This document shows, piece by piece, positions 16,963 through 23,733 of a stretch of DNA of 64,000 nt; position 1 is the stretch's first letter, and each line of letters begins with the position of its first letter. A program made the position numbers and the translations under genes. A model generated the notes under the pieces. The model did no database searches, had not been told where the DNA came from, and was given only the letters and a program-made list of their open reading frames with translations. The stretch comes from Pseudomonadota bacterium (lineage in GTDB: Bacteria > Desulfobacterota > Syntrophorhabdia > Syntrophorhabdales > Syntrophorhabdaceae), in contig JAPLKA010000128.1 in assembly GCA_026388315.1 (NCBI GenBank), positions 1 to 64,000 of the forward strand, read 5' to 3'.

Positions 16963-17095
16963 TTGCTGAGCCCTGGCTCGGCAATAATCTGATGTGTGTA
17001 CGTGATAATTAACGGGGAGCTGAGCGGTGGCACGACCCTGCTCACACCAAAGGTGTGACTGCAGAGGGAGTGACAACGTTCCAGCGTTTTGTTAC
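16963..17095. other. Cluster of hairpins 3' of the relE/parE gene
   Basis: Inverted repeats: TTGCTGAGCC/GGCTCGGCAA (16963-16984), a hairpin around TCACACC/GGTGTGA (17042-17058) extended by CCCTG/CAG-GGG, and AACG/CGTT with flanking pairs (17070-17095) ending at the stop of the toxin gene. No gene fits here. The nature of the cluster is unknown. Confidence 0.45.
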
Positions 17096-17355
17096 CCGCC
17101 TTTATTTTCAGGTTCTTCAGGCAATTGAGCACTATGCCATACGGCAATGATCCATACAGTCTCATCTTTGACTTTATAGAAAAACCGATATGGTCTCACA
17201 ATTACCTCGCGAAAAGGGAGGTCTGAGAACAAGCGAGAGAGATTCTTCTCAGCCTTTTTGCGAAAATCTACTGCCGCCGAAGGGTTATCCCGGTAAATAT
17301 AAGCAATTGCTTCAAGAAACTGGCGGCGGCCCGTAGGGGTGAAAAGAACTTTCAA
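17092..17355 (-). CDS. RelE/ParE-family toxin
   Basis: An 87-residue toxin of the RelE/ParE superfamily: MKVLFTPTGRRQFLEAIAYI with the first strand and helix, a central helix with AEKNLSRLF, and the C-terminal strands with REVIVRPYRFFYKVKDETVWIIAVWH. The pattern 'VRPYRFFYKV...VWIIAVWHSAQ' is closer to ParE than to ribosome-dependent RelE, so gyrase could be the target, but this is not certain. Its start overlaps the stop of the antitoxin gene by four bases, as usual for such pairs. Confidence 0.88.
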   Translation of the reverse strand: MKVLFTPTGRRQFLEAIAYIYRDNPSAAVDFRKKAEKNLSRLFSDLPFREVIVRPYRFFYKVKDETVWIIAVWHSAQLPEEPENKGG

Positions 17356-17633
17356 GGTTTTGAACTCTCAAGAAAGCGGTCGGCCTCTTTCAGAACATCT
17401 TCAAGTTCATAGCCGGTACCCGTCTCGATCTCTTTTTCACCACGAGCGAGTAACCGCAATATGTCAAGCTCGTGTTGAGACTCCTCATAAACATGCATGC
17501 TGACCATAACTGCAGCCGCTCGCCCACGCTGAGTTATGAAGACAGGTTCCCTGGACGACGAAACGCCTCTAACCACATCGCTGGCGTTTTGCCTGAGATC
17601 TGAAATCGGTATGATTCTTGGTGCATTTGGCAT
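17352..17633 (-). CDS. Phd/YefM-family antitoxin
   Basis: A 93-residue antitoxin. The N-terminal Phd/YefM fold is clear: IIPISDLRQNASDVVRGVSSSREPVFITQRGRAAAVMVSM in outline, with the DNA-binding N-terminus and the 'VFITQRGRAAAV' strand pair. The C-terminal acidic helix (LEDVLKEADRFLES) should bind and block the toxin encoded immediately downstream. AGGAGGT lies ahead of the ATG. The pair sits just left of the integron-like array. Confidence 0.9.
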   Translation of the reverse strand: MPNAPRIIPISDLRQNASDVVRGVSSSREPVFITQRGRAAAVMVSMHVYEESQHELDILRLLARGEKEIETGTGYELEDVLKEADRFLESSKP

Positions 17634-17712
17634 TGGTTGTACCTCCTATGACATTTCTAATAGTACCACTAAATGATTATATCGTCAAGAGTTCGGTCTC
17701 AATTATTTCACG

Positions 17713-17773
17713 GGTAATCGGGGCAGTTAAGCCGTGCCCCGAAGGGGCATCGGTCTTCAACTCCTTGTTCTCC
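17713..17773 (-). other. attC-like site of cassette C1
   Basis: Cassette-sense order: R'' GGAGAAC, spacer AAGGA, L'' GTTGAAG, hairpin with TGCCCC/GGGGCA, L' CTTAAC, spacer TGCCCC, R' GATTACC. L'' pairs with L' leaving one extrahelical G; two further unpaired A bases lie on the same strand of the stem. The R' box departs from GTTRRRY. The body resembles aadA-type attC sites. Confidence 0.78.
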
Positions 17774-17774
17774 C

Positions 17775-18264
17775 GAAGCTGTAAGGAACAATCAATCCGC
17801 CCTCAAATCTAACAATCACTTAACCTTCAAGACTGGCAATATGACAAACCTTAGATATTCGAGATTACCATATTGAGCTTAGCAGGATTGTCTCGCTGTT
17901 TCTTGATCGTCTCCAGGCAATTTTTACAGGATCGGTTTAATCCAGTACTATAGAACCTCCCATTATTGCTCAGTTCAGTACAGAGGGCTGCATGACCAAT
18001 AACAATACATCCTGCCAGTCATGTACCATATTTTTTATGCTATATGGAAGACGCGATATATGTCAAGGCATTTCTATTTCATGAAGGTGTGGAAATATGG
18101 AAAAACCTCCGGCTTTATCACATTTCCACACCTTCTACGGCGTATCCATGTAAAGAGTCTATTATCAAGAGTATCAAGAGGAAAAGCATAAGTCGTCAAT
18201 AAAGATCATATGAGGGTGCAAGACTGTTATATATGAGGGTGTGAAGAGTAACACCTACAGAAGC
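17775..18264. mobile_element. 480-bp MITE with 5-bp target duplication, inside cassette C1
   Basis: The element spans 17780-18259 and is flanked by GAAGC (17775-17779 and 18260-18264), a site present once in the uninterrupted copy C2. Its ends begin TGTAAGG and (reverse strand) TGTAGGT and stay alignable for 34 bp with 21 matches, including CCCTCA at 21-26 and TAAC at 31-34. Inside are a 14-bp inverted pair GAAGGTGTGGAAAT/ATTTCCACACCTTC (18083-18096 and 18122-18135) and two ATATGAGGGTG direct repeats (18208, 18231). No transposase frame is present, so it is non-autonomous. TGT...ACA ends with 5-bp duplication resemble Tn7/Mu/IS-type DDE transposons; the parent is not known. Confidence 0.8.
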
Positions 18265-18323
18265 GGAGCGACGGGAAGGAGTTGACGGCTTAACTGCCCC
18301 GATTCTCGCGGCGCGAAGCGCCG

Positions 18324-18383
18324 GGAGAACGACTGGCATCACCGGCGCGCGTCAGCGCGTCCGTGTGCATGCCATGGTTAGAT
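18324..18383 (-). other. attC-like site of cassette B
   Basis: Cassette-sense: R'' ATCTAAC (fits RYYYAAC and contains the gene's TAA stop), spacer CATGG, L'' CATGCAC, stem CGG/CCG and CGCGC/GCGCG with unpaired A bases on one strand, L' GTGATG, spacer CCAGTC, R' GTTCTCC. CAT-G-CAC against GTGATG leaves one extrahelical G. This is the best-formed attC of the array. Confidence 0.82.
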
Positions 18384-18803
18384 GCTCTTTCCCCTACGTA
18401 TTGCACGAAATGCTTCGCGGTTCTCAGTGTTTTGTTCCGCTTGTTCACGCCATTTATTCATCAGTTCCCGCCAAGAGGGAGTGGAGCATAGGTCCTTAAA
18501 ACAATCTGGAGGTAGATGGCCTTTAAGATCATTGAGATCATATGAAACAATTTGATGACCCAGATCATCACAGCCTGGAGAGCAGTGGTCAACGGCAGCA
18601 TAAATTGGATGTACCCCATGTCCACCAGCAAGAGCAGTTCCTGATAAGGCATCGAACAGCAGTTTAACACCTGAAAAGATGCAACGACCTTGTTGCCGTG
18701 CAATGAGCTCCAACCAGTATGATTTGCCATGCCCATACTTTCGCGCCGCAGATTTAGCCCATCGATGATGATCGGCTGTTATTTGAAAAGTAGTCTCTGT
18801 CAT
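18378..18803 (-). CDS. Cassette B: small HNH-nuclease-like protein
   Basis: A 141-residue protein carried alone between two attC sites. The middle resembles a treble-clef HNH nuclease: a helix WLELIARQQGRCIFSGVKL with one Cys of the usual zinc-knuckle position, then AAVDHCSPGCDDLGH with an Asp-His catalytic-like pair near residue 91, and a later helix start with SYDLNDLKGHLP where the Asn of HNH would fall. The second Cys of a normal knuckle is missing, so the fold is a guess. The start lies 16 bases after the preceding attC, and the stop codon is part of its own attC R'' box. A restriction-like or defence role is inference. Confidence 0.6.
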   Translation of the reverse strand: MTETTFQITADHHRWAKSAARKYGHGKSYWLELIARQQGRCIFSGVKLLFDALSGTALAGGHGVHPIYAAVDHCSPGCDDLGHQIVSYDLNDLKGHLPPDCFKDLCSTPSWRELMNKWREQAEQNTENREAFRAIRRGKSI

Positions 18804-18819
18804 TACGAAATCCTTGGGC

Positions 18820-18888
18820 CACTAACACAAGCATGAGCGGGAGGCGAAGCACCCTTTTTCGCCGATCCGCTCCATGCAGTGGTTATCT
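18820..18888 (-). other. attC-like site of cassette A
   Basis: Cassette-sense: R'' AGATAAC, spacer CACTG, L'' CATGGAG, stem CGG/CCG and GGCGAA/TTCGCC, nine-base loop, L' CTCATG, spacer CTTGT, R' GTTAGTG. CAT-G-GAG against CTCATG leaves the typical single extrahelical G. It begins six bases after the stop of the cassette A gene. Confidence 0.8.
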
Positions 18889-18895
18889 ATGGTCT

Positions 18896-20347
18896 TTAGC
18901 AGGTTATCCGTGAAAGATCACCCTCCAAGTCATGTTTCAGGCTTGCTACAGACTCCACCGAAATCTTCTTCTCCTTGTTCTTTCCAAACAGGGATATTCT
19001 CTCTTCGAGACCGAGGGTATCAGTTGTTCGAGAAAATTCGTCGCTACCTACCAACTGTGTCATGTAGGTTTCGTCCAGCTTGTGCATGGGCAAGATCACG
19101 TCATCGTCAATAAACCTGAGCAAGCTGGCCAATCGGTAGATCCCTGCTATGTCTCTCAGTGCCCTATCGTTGCTACATATGCTGCTGATGACCGTATGTT
19201 CCGGACTACCGAAGGCCAGGAAGAAATCTGGCTGTCTGAGTAACAGCAGGTCCCAAGCGCAGGATCGCAAGATTTGTTTTGCTTTGTCATGTCTCATCGT
19301 TGTCTGAACTCTAAAGAAGTTCTGAAGTTTCCCGGCGAAGTAACAGAACGCAGCCACAATTTCGTAGCTAAACCGAGCTTGTATCACATTCTCCAGGAAT
19401 TCCTGGATCATATCGAACTTCTGCCGCAAAGAAAGGCGCGGCTGAGATTTTTCGATGAGAACGGTCTTAATAATGATGCAGTAGATTATATCGATCAGCT
19501 TAATTTGTTCGCTCATGATGCCTGAGAATTCTCGTGCGGAAGTCATTTCGGAATCGACAAGATCATCGAAGGTAGTTGCGTTGAATGCTGACCTTAGCTC
19601 AGAAAATCGTCGATCATCAAAGCAGAAGGAGCCATCACGCAACATCGCCTCTGTATCCATACAATGCATTCGTGCAATGAGTTCGAATGTACGCCTAAGT
19701 TGAGATTCGTTGCTACCCTTGCTCATTGATTCGAAATAGTAGAAGAATGGGGAATAGAAATACTTGTTTGTAGCCAGGTATTGAAGCAATCTTCTTACGT
19801 ACACGAGACGATCTCCGGGCAGCTTGCCCGGATCGCTAATGTACCAATCAACGTAGTTCAGAATCTGAGAATCCAGAATAATCTGTACTTGGTAGGATAT
19901 GTCCCACTTATCTGCTGTTACCGTTTCGTTGTTCAACAAAAGGGGCTGGTTGCCTCTAAACGGGTCTATTATAGACAGAGAGAAATCATCATTTCCAAAA
20001 GCGGCTGGGTGAGAAAGAAAAGACTGCTTGTTTGGTAGGTAAGTCCAGAAGGAAAAACGCTTACCCGTCAGCTTCATGTACTGTCTCATATATGGAAATA
20101 GGAGGCTCTTGTCTTTAGAATCAATGATGATGGATACGATTTTGAGAACCTCTTCGATTTTGGAGAAATGCTCGCAAAGATATGCTTTCTTGAATGCACT
20201 GTCTTTGGTATTCAAAGCCTTTGTGTTCTCCAGTGTGGGCGCCTGGTCATTTGTCAGGGTATGTGATAACAGGAATGCAAAATGTAGTTCGCCATCTTCT
20301 GAACCAAGAAGCGAGGTCAACATTTTACTGAACGGGTGATTTATCAT
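18896..20347 (-). CDS. Cassette A: 483-residue orphan protein with PIN-like acidic motifs
   Basis: I do not recognise the family. The protein is soluble and largely helical. A weak PIN-nuclease pattern can be drawn: D159 at the end of a hydrophobic strand (QVQIILDSQIL), E206 (FYYFESMSK), D366 (SCAWDLLLLRQPD) and D394 (SSICSNDRALRDI), the last resembling the strand-loop 'T.D..L' of PIN domains. The helical insert between E206 and D366 is much longer than in VapC toxins, so if PIN-like it is a large variant. Start: ATG after GGGACAAGGA, 18 bases inside the cassette. As a single-gene integron cassette, a stress- or phage-defence role is plausible but unproven. Confidence 0.6.
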   Translation of the reverse strand: MINHPFSKMLTSLLGSEDGELHFAFLLSHTLTNDQAPTLENTKALNTKDSAFKKAYLCEHFSKIEEVLKIVSIIIDSKDKSLLFPYMRQYMKLTGKRFSFWTYLPNKQSFLSHPAAFGNDDFSLSIIDPFRGNQPLLLNNETVTADKWDISYQVQIILDSQILNYVDWYISDPGKLPGDRLVYVRRLLQYLATNKYFYSPFFYYFESMSKGSNESQLRRTFELIARMHCMDTEAMLRDGSFCFDDRRFSELRSAFNATTFDDLVDSEMTSAREFSGIMSEQIKLIDIIYCIIIKTVLIEKSQPRLSLRQKFDMIQEFLENVIQARFSYEIVAAFCYFAGKLQNFFRVQTTMRHDKAKQILRSCAWDLLLLRQPDFFLAFGSPEHTVISSICSNDRALRDIAGIYRLASLLRFIDDDVILPMHKLDETYMTQLVGSDEFSRTTDTLGLEERISLFGKNKEKKISVESVASLKHDLEGDLSRITC

Positions 20348-20364
20348 TCCTTGTCCCTATGATA

Positions 20365-20425
20365 GATAATCGGGGCAGTTAAGCCGTGCCCCGAAGGGGC
20401 ATCGGTCTTCAACTCCTTGTTCTCC
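20365..20425 (-). other. attC-like site of cassette C2
   Basis: Same as the C1 site except R' GATTATC instead of GATTACC. Geometry R''(7)-5-L''(7)...L'(6)-6-R'(7) is exact, with the extrahelical G in GTT-G-AAG. Confidence 0.78.
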
Positions 20426-20497
20426 CGAAGCGGAGCTACGGGAAGGAGTTGACGGCTTAACTGCCCCGATTCTCGCGGCGCGAAGCGCCGGGAGAAC
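20426..20497. repeat. Body of ORF-less cassette C2: inverted, internally deleted attC copy
   Basis: The 20 bases at 20451-20470 (ending AACTGCCCCGATT) are the reverse complement of 20368-20387, and AAGGAGTTG at 20443-20451 mirrors CAACTCCTT of the attC. So the cassette body is a second attC in inverted orientation lacking its apical hairpin. Two further hairpins, around CCCG...CGGG and GGCGC/GCGCC (20478-20489), complete the 126-bp unit. No ORF fits. Confidence 0.6.
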
Positions 20498-20730
20498 AAG
20501 TTATTCTATAGTTTCTGACTAATTCCACAAATCAATTATTCTTTCGTGGCTCTATGCAATAACAATGCTCTGTTGTCCATACAAATTATGGTCTTACCGA
20601 CCTCTCAGTGACAACTTAAATCGTTGATATAATAATGTATAATCTCTTGATAAACTATTTGCAACAATTTGTTTTATCTTTCCGTATATCATGTCAATTT
20701 TAAGATTATATAGAAATCGGAGGATTCCCC
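20498..20730. other. Gap between cassette array and integrase remnant, where attI and promoters would lie
   Basis: AT-rich, non-coding, about 230 bases. In an integron the attI site and the divergent integrase and cassette promoters lie here. I see no palindrome of attC type and no certain promoter; attI sites are not recognisable by consensus. The junction on the cassette side is AACTT^GTTCTCC in cassette sense. Confidence 0.35.
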
Positions 20731-20859
20731 ATGCTTGCTATCCCTTCTGCTCTACAGACCAAATTTGAAGAACATTTACGGAACAGGGCCATTCAAAACA
20801 GCTTGCACGGGATGTACAAAAAATGGCTGCAATATTATCCGGACTTTTGCCGGAAATAG
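20731..20859 (+). pseudogene. 5' remnant of an integron-integrase-like tyrosine recombinase (42 codons)
   Basis: ATG at 20731 follows a good RBS (CGGAGG) and reads MLAIPSALQTKFEEHL, then RNRAIQNSLHGMYKKWLQYY and PDFCRK before TAG. From memory this matches the N-terminus of the long integron integrases of delta-lineage bacteria, whose segments 'HGAYKKWLRYYLDFC' lead into the core-binding domain. The remaining 300 or so codons, including the catalytic Arg-His-Arg-Tyr domain, are absent; sequence after 20860 does not continue it. Position and divergent orientation relative to the cassettes are those of intI. A homology search would confirm or reject the assignment. Confidence 0.6.
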
Positions 20860-21341
20860 AAAAATGGTGGGGACGTCCTTCATTATTTCAATAACTTTTC
20901 CCGGCCAGGAAGAGACAATAGGCACGTTGTTGTAATCGTTGCATTGACTCCAAAAGGAGTTTTTCTTGCCGGATTACTGCCTGAATCTCAGAAGGTAGTT
21001 TTAAAATTGAAATCGTGCGGAACAAAGATGCATAAGCCTTTCCAGAGATTTCTATAGCGGTGTCCAATGTGGACACCGCTGCTTCCGATAGAGTGTCTGG
21101 TTTCCGGTTATACTCTAATGAGTGACCCGGTAAGCTGTACCCGGAGACCTGCCAGAGGAAGTTGCTAACACTGTGTTAGCAACTTCTGAAATCTCTGGAA
21201 AATCAATACAGTCCTTACATAGAGTGCTATTACTTTTGAAACTTTCTGATGAGAATCTGTTGGCAGATTTTGGGGAAATACAAGACTTGTATCAAACATT
21301 GATAAGGAGTAAGATATTGGATATGTGTTGGAGGTGATATA
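20860..21341. other. Non-coding stretch with perfect palindromes upstream of hicBA
   Basis: No credible gene. Two perfect inverted repeats stand out: AGCGGTGTCCA/TGGACACCGCT (21056-21066 and 21070-21080), and a 14-bp pair GAAGTTGCTAACAC/GTGTTAGCAACTTC around one base (21158-21186), itself enclosed by CCAGAG/CTCTGG (21152-21157 and 21193-21198). The left edge (GGGGACGTCC at 20872) is where the integrase remnant loses its continuation. Confidence 0.6.
21289..21317 (+). promoter_or_regulatory. Possible promoter of hicBA
   Basis: TTGTAT, 17 bases, TAAGAT, about 25 bases before the hicB start, with the strong RBS TGGAGGTGAT following. The boxes are weak matches. Confidence 0.3.
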
Positions 21342-21542
21342 ATGAAATACAAGGTGAATCTACAAAAGACAGACGAGGGTTATTCCATATGGGTTCCTGG
21401 ACTTCCAGGTTGTTGGTCTCAGGGAAAAACAGAGGTAGAAGCCATGGAAAATATTAAGGACGCTATACAGGCTTATTTAGAAACAGTGGAAGAATTAACC
21501 AAAGACAAAGAATCACGATATGTAGAAATTGCAAATGCCTAA
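21342..21542 (+). CDS. hicB: HicB-family antitoxin
   Basis: A 66-residue HicB: the partial RNase-H-like fold is visible in MKYKVNLQKTDEGYSIWVPGLPGCWSQGKTEVEAMENIKD in outline, with the family phrase 'VPGLPGCWSQGKT' and the helix IKDAIQAYLETVEEL. It lacks a separate C-terminal DNA-binding helix-turn-helix, so it is the short form. It precedes and overlaps hicA, the reverse of the classical hicAB order. GGAGGTGAT gives a strong RBS. Confidence 0.92.
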   Translation: MKYKVNLQKTDEGYSIWVPGLPGCWSQGKTEVEAMENIKDAIQAYLETVEELTKDKESRYVEIANA

Positions 21543-21747
21543 ATTATCAGGAATAAATCATCAACGGGCTGTTAAAGCTTTTAAAAAAGCAGGCTTCTGG
21601 GCTGCACGGGAAGGCAAACATATTACAATGACTAATGGTGAACGCATCATCACAATTCCGAGAGCAAACCCTATCAATGCCCTTACAATGGCTGGTATCG
21701 TGAAAGATGCCGGATTTACGATTGATGAATTCAAAAAACTTTTGTAG
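21535..21747 (+). CDS. hicA: HicA-family mRNA interferase toxin
   Basis: A 70-residue double-stranded-RNA-binding-like toxin: RAVKAFKKAGFWAAREGKHITMTNG with the catalytic His in GKHITM, then ITIPRANPINALTMAGIVKDAGFTIDEFKKLL. I start at the ATG at 21535 (MPKLSG), inside the last codons of hicB (8-base overlap), rather than at the earlier in-frame codon. HicA cleaves mRNA until bound by HicB. This pair lies to the right of the integron remnant, so toxin-antitoxin pairs bracket the array. Confidence 0.92.
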   Translation: MPKLSGINHQRAVKAFKKAGFWAAREGKHITMTNGERIITIPRANPINALTMAGIVKDAGFTIDEFKKLL

Positions 21748-21794
21748 TTATCTAAAAAAATACCTTTTACACGTATCACTCTGTCAATAGAGCT

Positions 21795-21873
21795 GGAACA
21801 TACACAAAACCTGACCTTGATACTCCTTGATGATCTGCGGACTTTCTGTGCCTTGGTAGAGCAGAGGGTTTAA
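21795..21873 (+). pseudogene. Frameshifted fragment related to the sequence at 36890-37000
   Basis: Reading across a frameshift gives YTKPDLDT then LLDDLRTFCALVEQRV and a stop. The same peptide, LLDDLRTFCALVEERV, is encoded on the minus strand near 36940, and the two DNA stretches are about 80-85% identical by eye. Both look like decayed copies of one small gene or element of unknown function. Confidence 0.55.
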
Positions 21874-21963
21874 CCAATAAGACCAATCAAACCAATCAAA
21901 CAGATTCTCAATTCTAACAAATCCCTTGATAATCTCCCTGTTATGAAGTAATTTCTCACTGAT

Positions 21964-22006
21964 TCAGCTATCAGCTCTTAGCTGTCAGCCATGAACCATC
22001 AGCTAT
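21964..22006. repeat. Heptamer array upstream of proS
   Basis: Six units TCAGCTA, TCAGCTC, TTAGCTG, TCAGCCA, TGAACCA, TCAGCTA, ending ten bases ahead of the proS RBS. The next tandem-like sequence at 21880-21905 uses ACCAATCAA units. Confidence 0.85.
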
Positions 22007-22023
22007 ATTTGCAGGAGGAATAA

Positions 22024-23733
22024 ATGCTATTTTCAAAAATGTTCATTCCCACAATGAAAGAGGTTCCGAAAGAAGCGGAGGTTGCAAGCCATAAACTGAT
22101 GCTCAGGGCCGGGTATATCAGGAGGCTTGCATCAGGGATCTATACGTGGTTGCCCATGGGACTTAAATCATTAAGGAAAGTGGAACAGATTATAAGGGAA
22201 GAGATGAACAAAAAATGTGCACAGGAAATCCTCATGCCTGTTGTTCAGCCTAAAGAATTGTGGGTGGAGAGCAAAAGGTGGGAAAAATACGGTAAGGAGC
22301 TCCTGAGATTTATTGACAGGAACGACAGGGAATTGTGCCTTGCCCCTACCCATGAAGAGGTTGTTACCGACCTGGTGAGGAGGGAGGTAAGGTCATATAA
22401 GGAATTGCCACTTAACCTCTATCAGATCCAGACGAAGTTCAGGGACGAGATCAGACCGAGGTTCGGGGTCATGAGGGGCAGGGAATTTTCCATGAAAGAC
22501 GCTTACAGCTTCGATATGGACGAGACAGGCGCTGAGAGGAGTTACATGGATATGTATGATGCCTATGTAAACATATTTACGCGCTGCGGGTTGCGATTCA
22601 AACCAGTAGAGGCAGATACAGGGCAGATTGGCGGAAGTTTTTCCCATGAATTCATGGTCCTTGCCGATACCGGAGAAGATACTATTATTTCGTGCGATAC
22701 ATGCGGCTATGCGGCAAATCTGGAAAAGGCCGAAGCAGGTTTTGTCGGCAGGGAAAAGCGGGTCAGGAATGGCAATTACAGGCGCGTAGAAACACCCGGG
22801 CAGAGAAAGGTGGAAGAGGTCGCTTCTTTTTTACAGGTAATGCCCGACAAGCTCCTCAAGACAATGATCTACAGGACGGATAAAGGCACTATCGGTGTAC
22901 TCGTAAAGGGAGACAGGGAGATAAACGAAACAAAACTGGTAAACCTCTTATCCCTCGATTATCTCGAACTCGCAGATCCCTGTATCATAGAAGAGGTTAC
23001 GGGTGGCCCGCTTGGTTTTTCCGGGCCTATCGGTCTCAAAATTCCTCTTTATGCAGACAGTGATGTACAATCCATGGAAGACTTTGTTATAGGCGGGAAC
23101 GAAGAGGATGTTCATGTCGTTGATGTTAATGTCGATGATTTTAAGGTTGAGGGTTTTTATGCCCTGAAGGTGGTGAAGGATGGGGATCTCTGTCCGAAAT
23201 GCAAAGGAACACTATTATCCACAAGAGGGATAGAGGTGGGCCATATTTTTAAGCTTGGCCTGAAGTACAGCGAGGCCATGAACGCCACATTTCTTGATAA
23301 AGACGGCAAGGAAAGGCATATGGTCATGGGCTGTTACGGCATAGGTGTAGGCAGGACTGTCGCTGCCGCAATAGAACAGGGTTATGACGAAAACGGGATT
23401 GTGCTCCCTATCGCTATAGCGCCTTTTGAGGTAAATGTGCTGCCTGTGAACAATACTCACGCTGAAAGCATGGAACTGGCTGATAACGTATATAAGGCTT
23501 TAATGGGTAAAAACATTGATGTTGTGATGGACGACAGGGATGAGCGTCCGGGGGTCAAATTTAAAGACTGTGACCTTATTGGTATACCCTTAAGGGTAAC
23601 CATAGGCGAAAGAAATTTAAAAGAAGGGTATGTTGAATTAAAGGTAAGGAATGAGAAAGAATCTCAAAAGATAAAGAAGGAAGACATCATCGGGAGGGTC
23701 GTAAGCTATGTTGAAGAGTCTAAATCTATGTGA
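22024..23733 (+). CDS. proS: Prolyl-tRNA synthetase, bacterial type
   Basis: A 569-residue class II synthetase charging tRNA-Pro. Motif 1 lies in GIYTWLPMGLKSLRKVEQI, motif 2 in RDEIRPRFGVMRGREFSMKDAYSF and motif 3 in CYGIGVGRTVAAAIEQ (about 438-453). The insertion between motifs 2 and 3 (about 225-390) is the YbaK-like editing domain of bacterial ProRS; the anticodon-binding domain follows (PIAIAPFEVNVLPVN). Length and order match the E. coli-type enzyme. GCAGGAGG precedes the ATG. The 3' end overlaps the peptidase gene by 26 bases. Confidence 0.96.
   Translation: MLFSKMFIPTMKEVPKEAEVASHKLMLRAGYIRRLASGIYTWLPMGLKSLRKVEQIIREEMNKKCAQEILMPVVQPKELWVESKRWEKYGKELLRFIDRNDRELCLAPTHEEVVTDLVRREVRSYKELPLNLYQIQTKFRDEIRPRFGVMRGREFSMKDAYSFDMDETGAERSYMDMYDAYVNIFTRCGLRFKPVEADTGQIGGSFSHEFMVLADTGEDTIISCDTCGYAANLEKAEAGFVGREKRVRNGNYRRVETPGQRKVEEVASFLQVMPDKLLKTMIYRTDKGTIGVLVKGDREINETKLVNLLSLDYLELADPCIIEEVTGGPLGFSGPIGLKIPLYADSDVQSMEDFVIGGNEEDVHVVDVNVDDFKVEGFYALKVVKDGDLCPKCKGTLLSTRGIEVGHIFKLGLKYSEAMNATFLDKDGKERHMVMGCYGIGVGRTVAAAIEQGYDENGIVLPIAIAPFEVNVLPVNNTHAESMELADNVYKALMGKNIDVVMDDRDERPGVKFKDCDLIGIPLRVTIGERNLKEGYVELKVRNEKESQKIKKEDIIGRVVSYVEESKSM

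Larger units (their letters stand above)
17713..20497 (-). mobile_element. Integron-like gene-cassette array (four cassettes, decayed integron/CALIN)
   Basis: Four attC-like sites delimit, reading leftward on the minus strand: ORF-less cassette C2 (20371-20496), cassette A with the 483-residue protein (18826-20370), cassette B with the HNH-like protein (18330-18825), and a second ORF-less cassette C1 (17719-18329) split by a 480-bp MITE. After removing the MITE and one target copy, C1 is 126 bp, the same as C2, with a single visible base difference (18270 against 20437). Sequence identity of the two copies runs to the predicted cut points and stops there or within four bases. An integrase remnant lies divergently to the right (20731). 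The cassette sense, stop codon placed in the attC R'' box, and short leaders before start codons all follow integron rules. The functional state is unknown; no intact integrase is in the window. Confidence 0.78.

Noticed and set aside
17713-20497. Long inverted repeats read as IS ends or a large composite transposon
   Set aside because: No transposase, no target duplication around the pair, and the attC box geometry with extrahelical bases explains the repeats and their placement.
20888-21076. 62-residue GTG frame right of the integrase remnant
   Set aside because: Starts inside a perfect palindrome, has no RBS and no recognised relative; the helical look alone is not enough.
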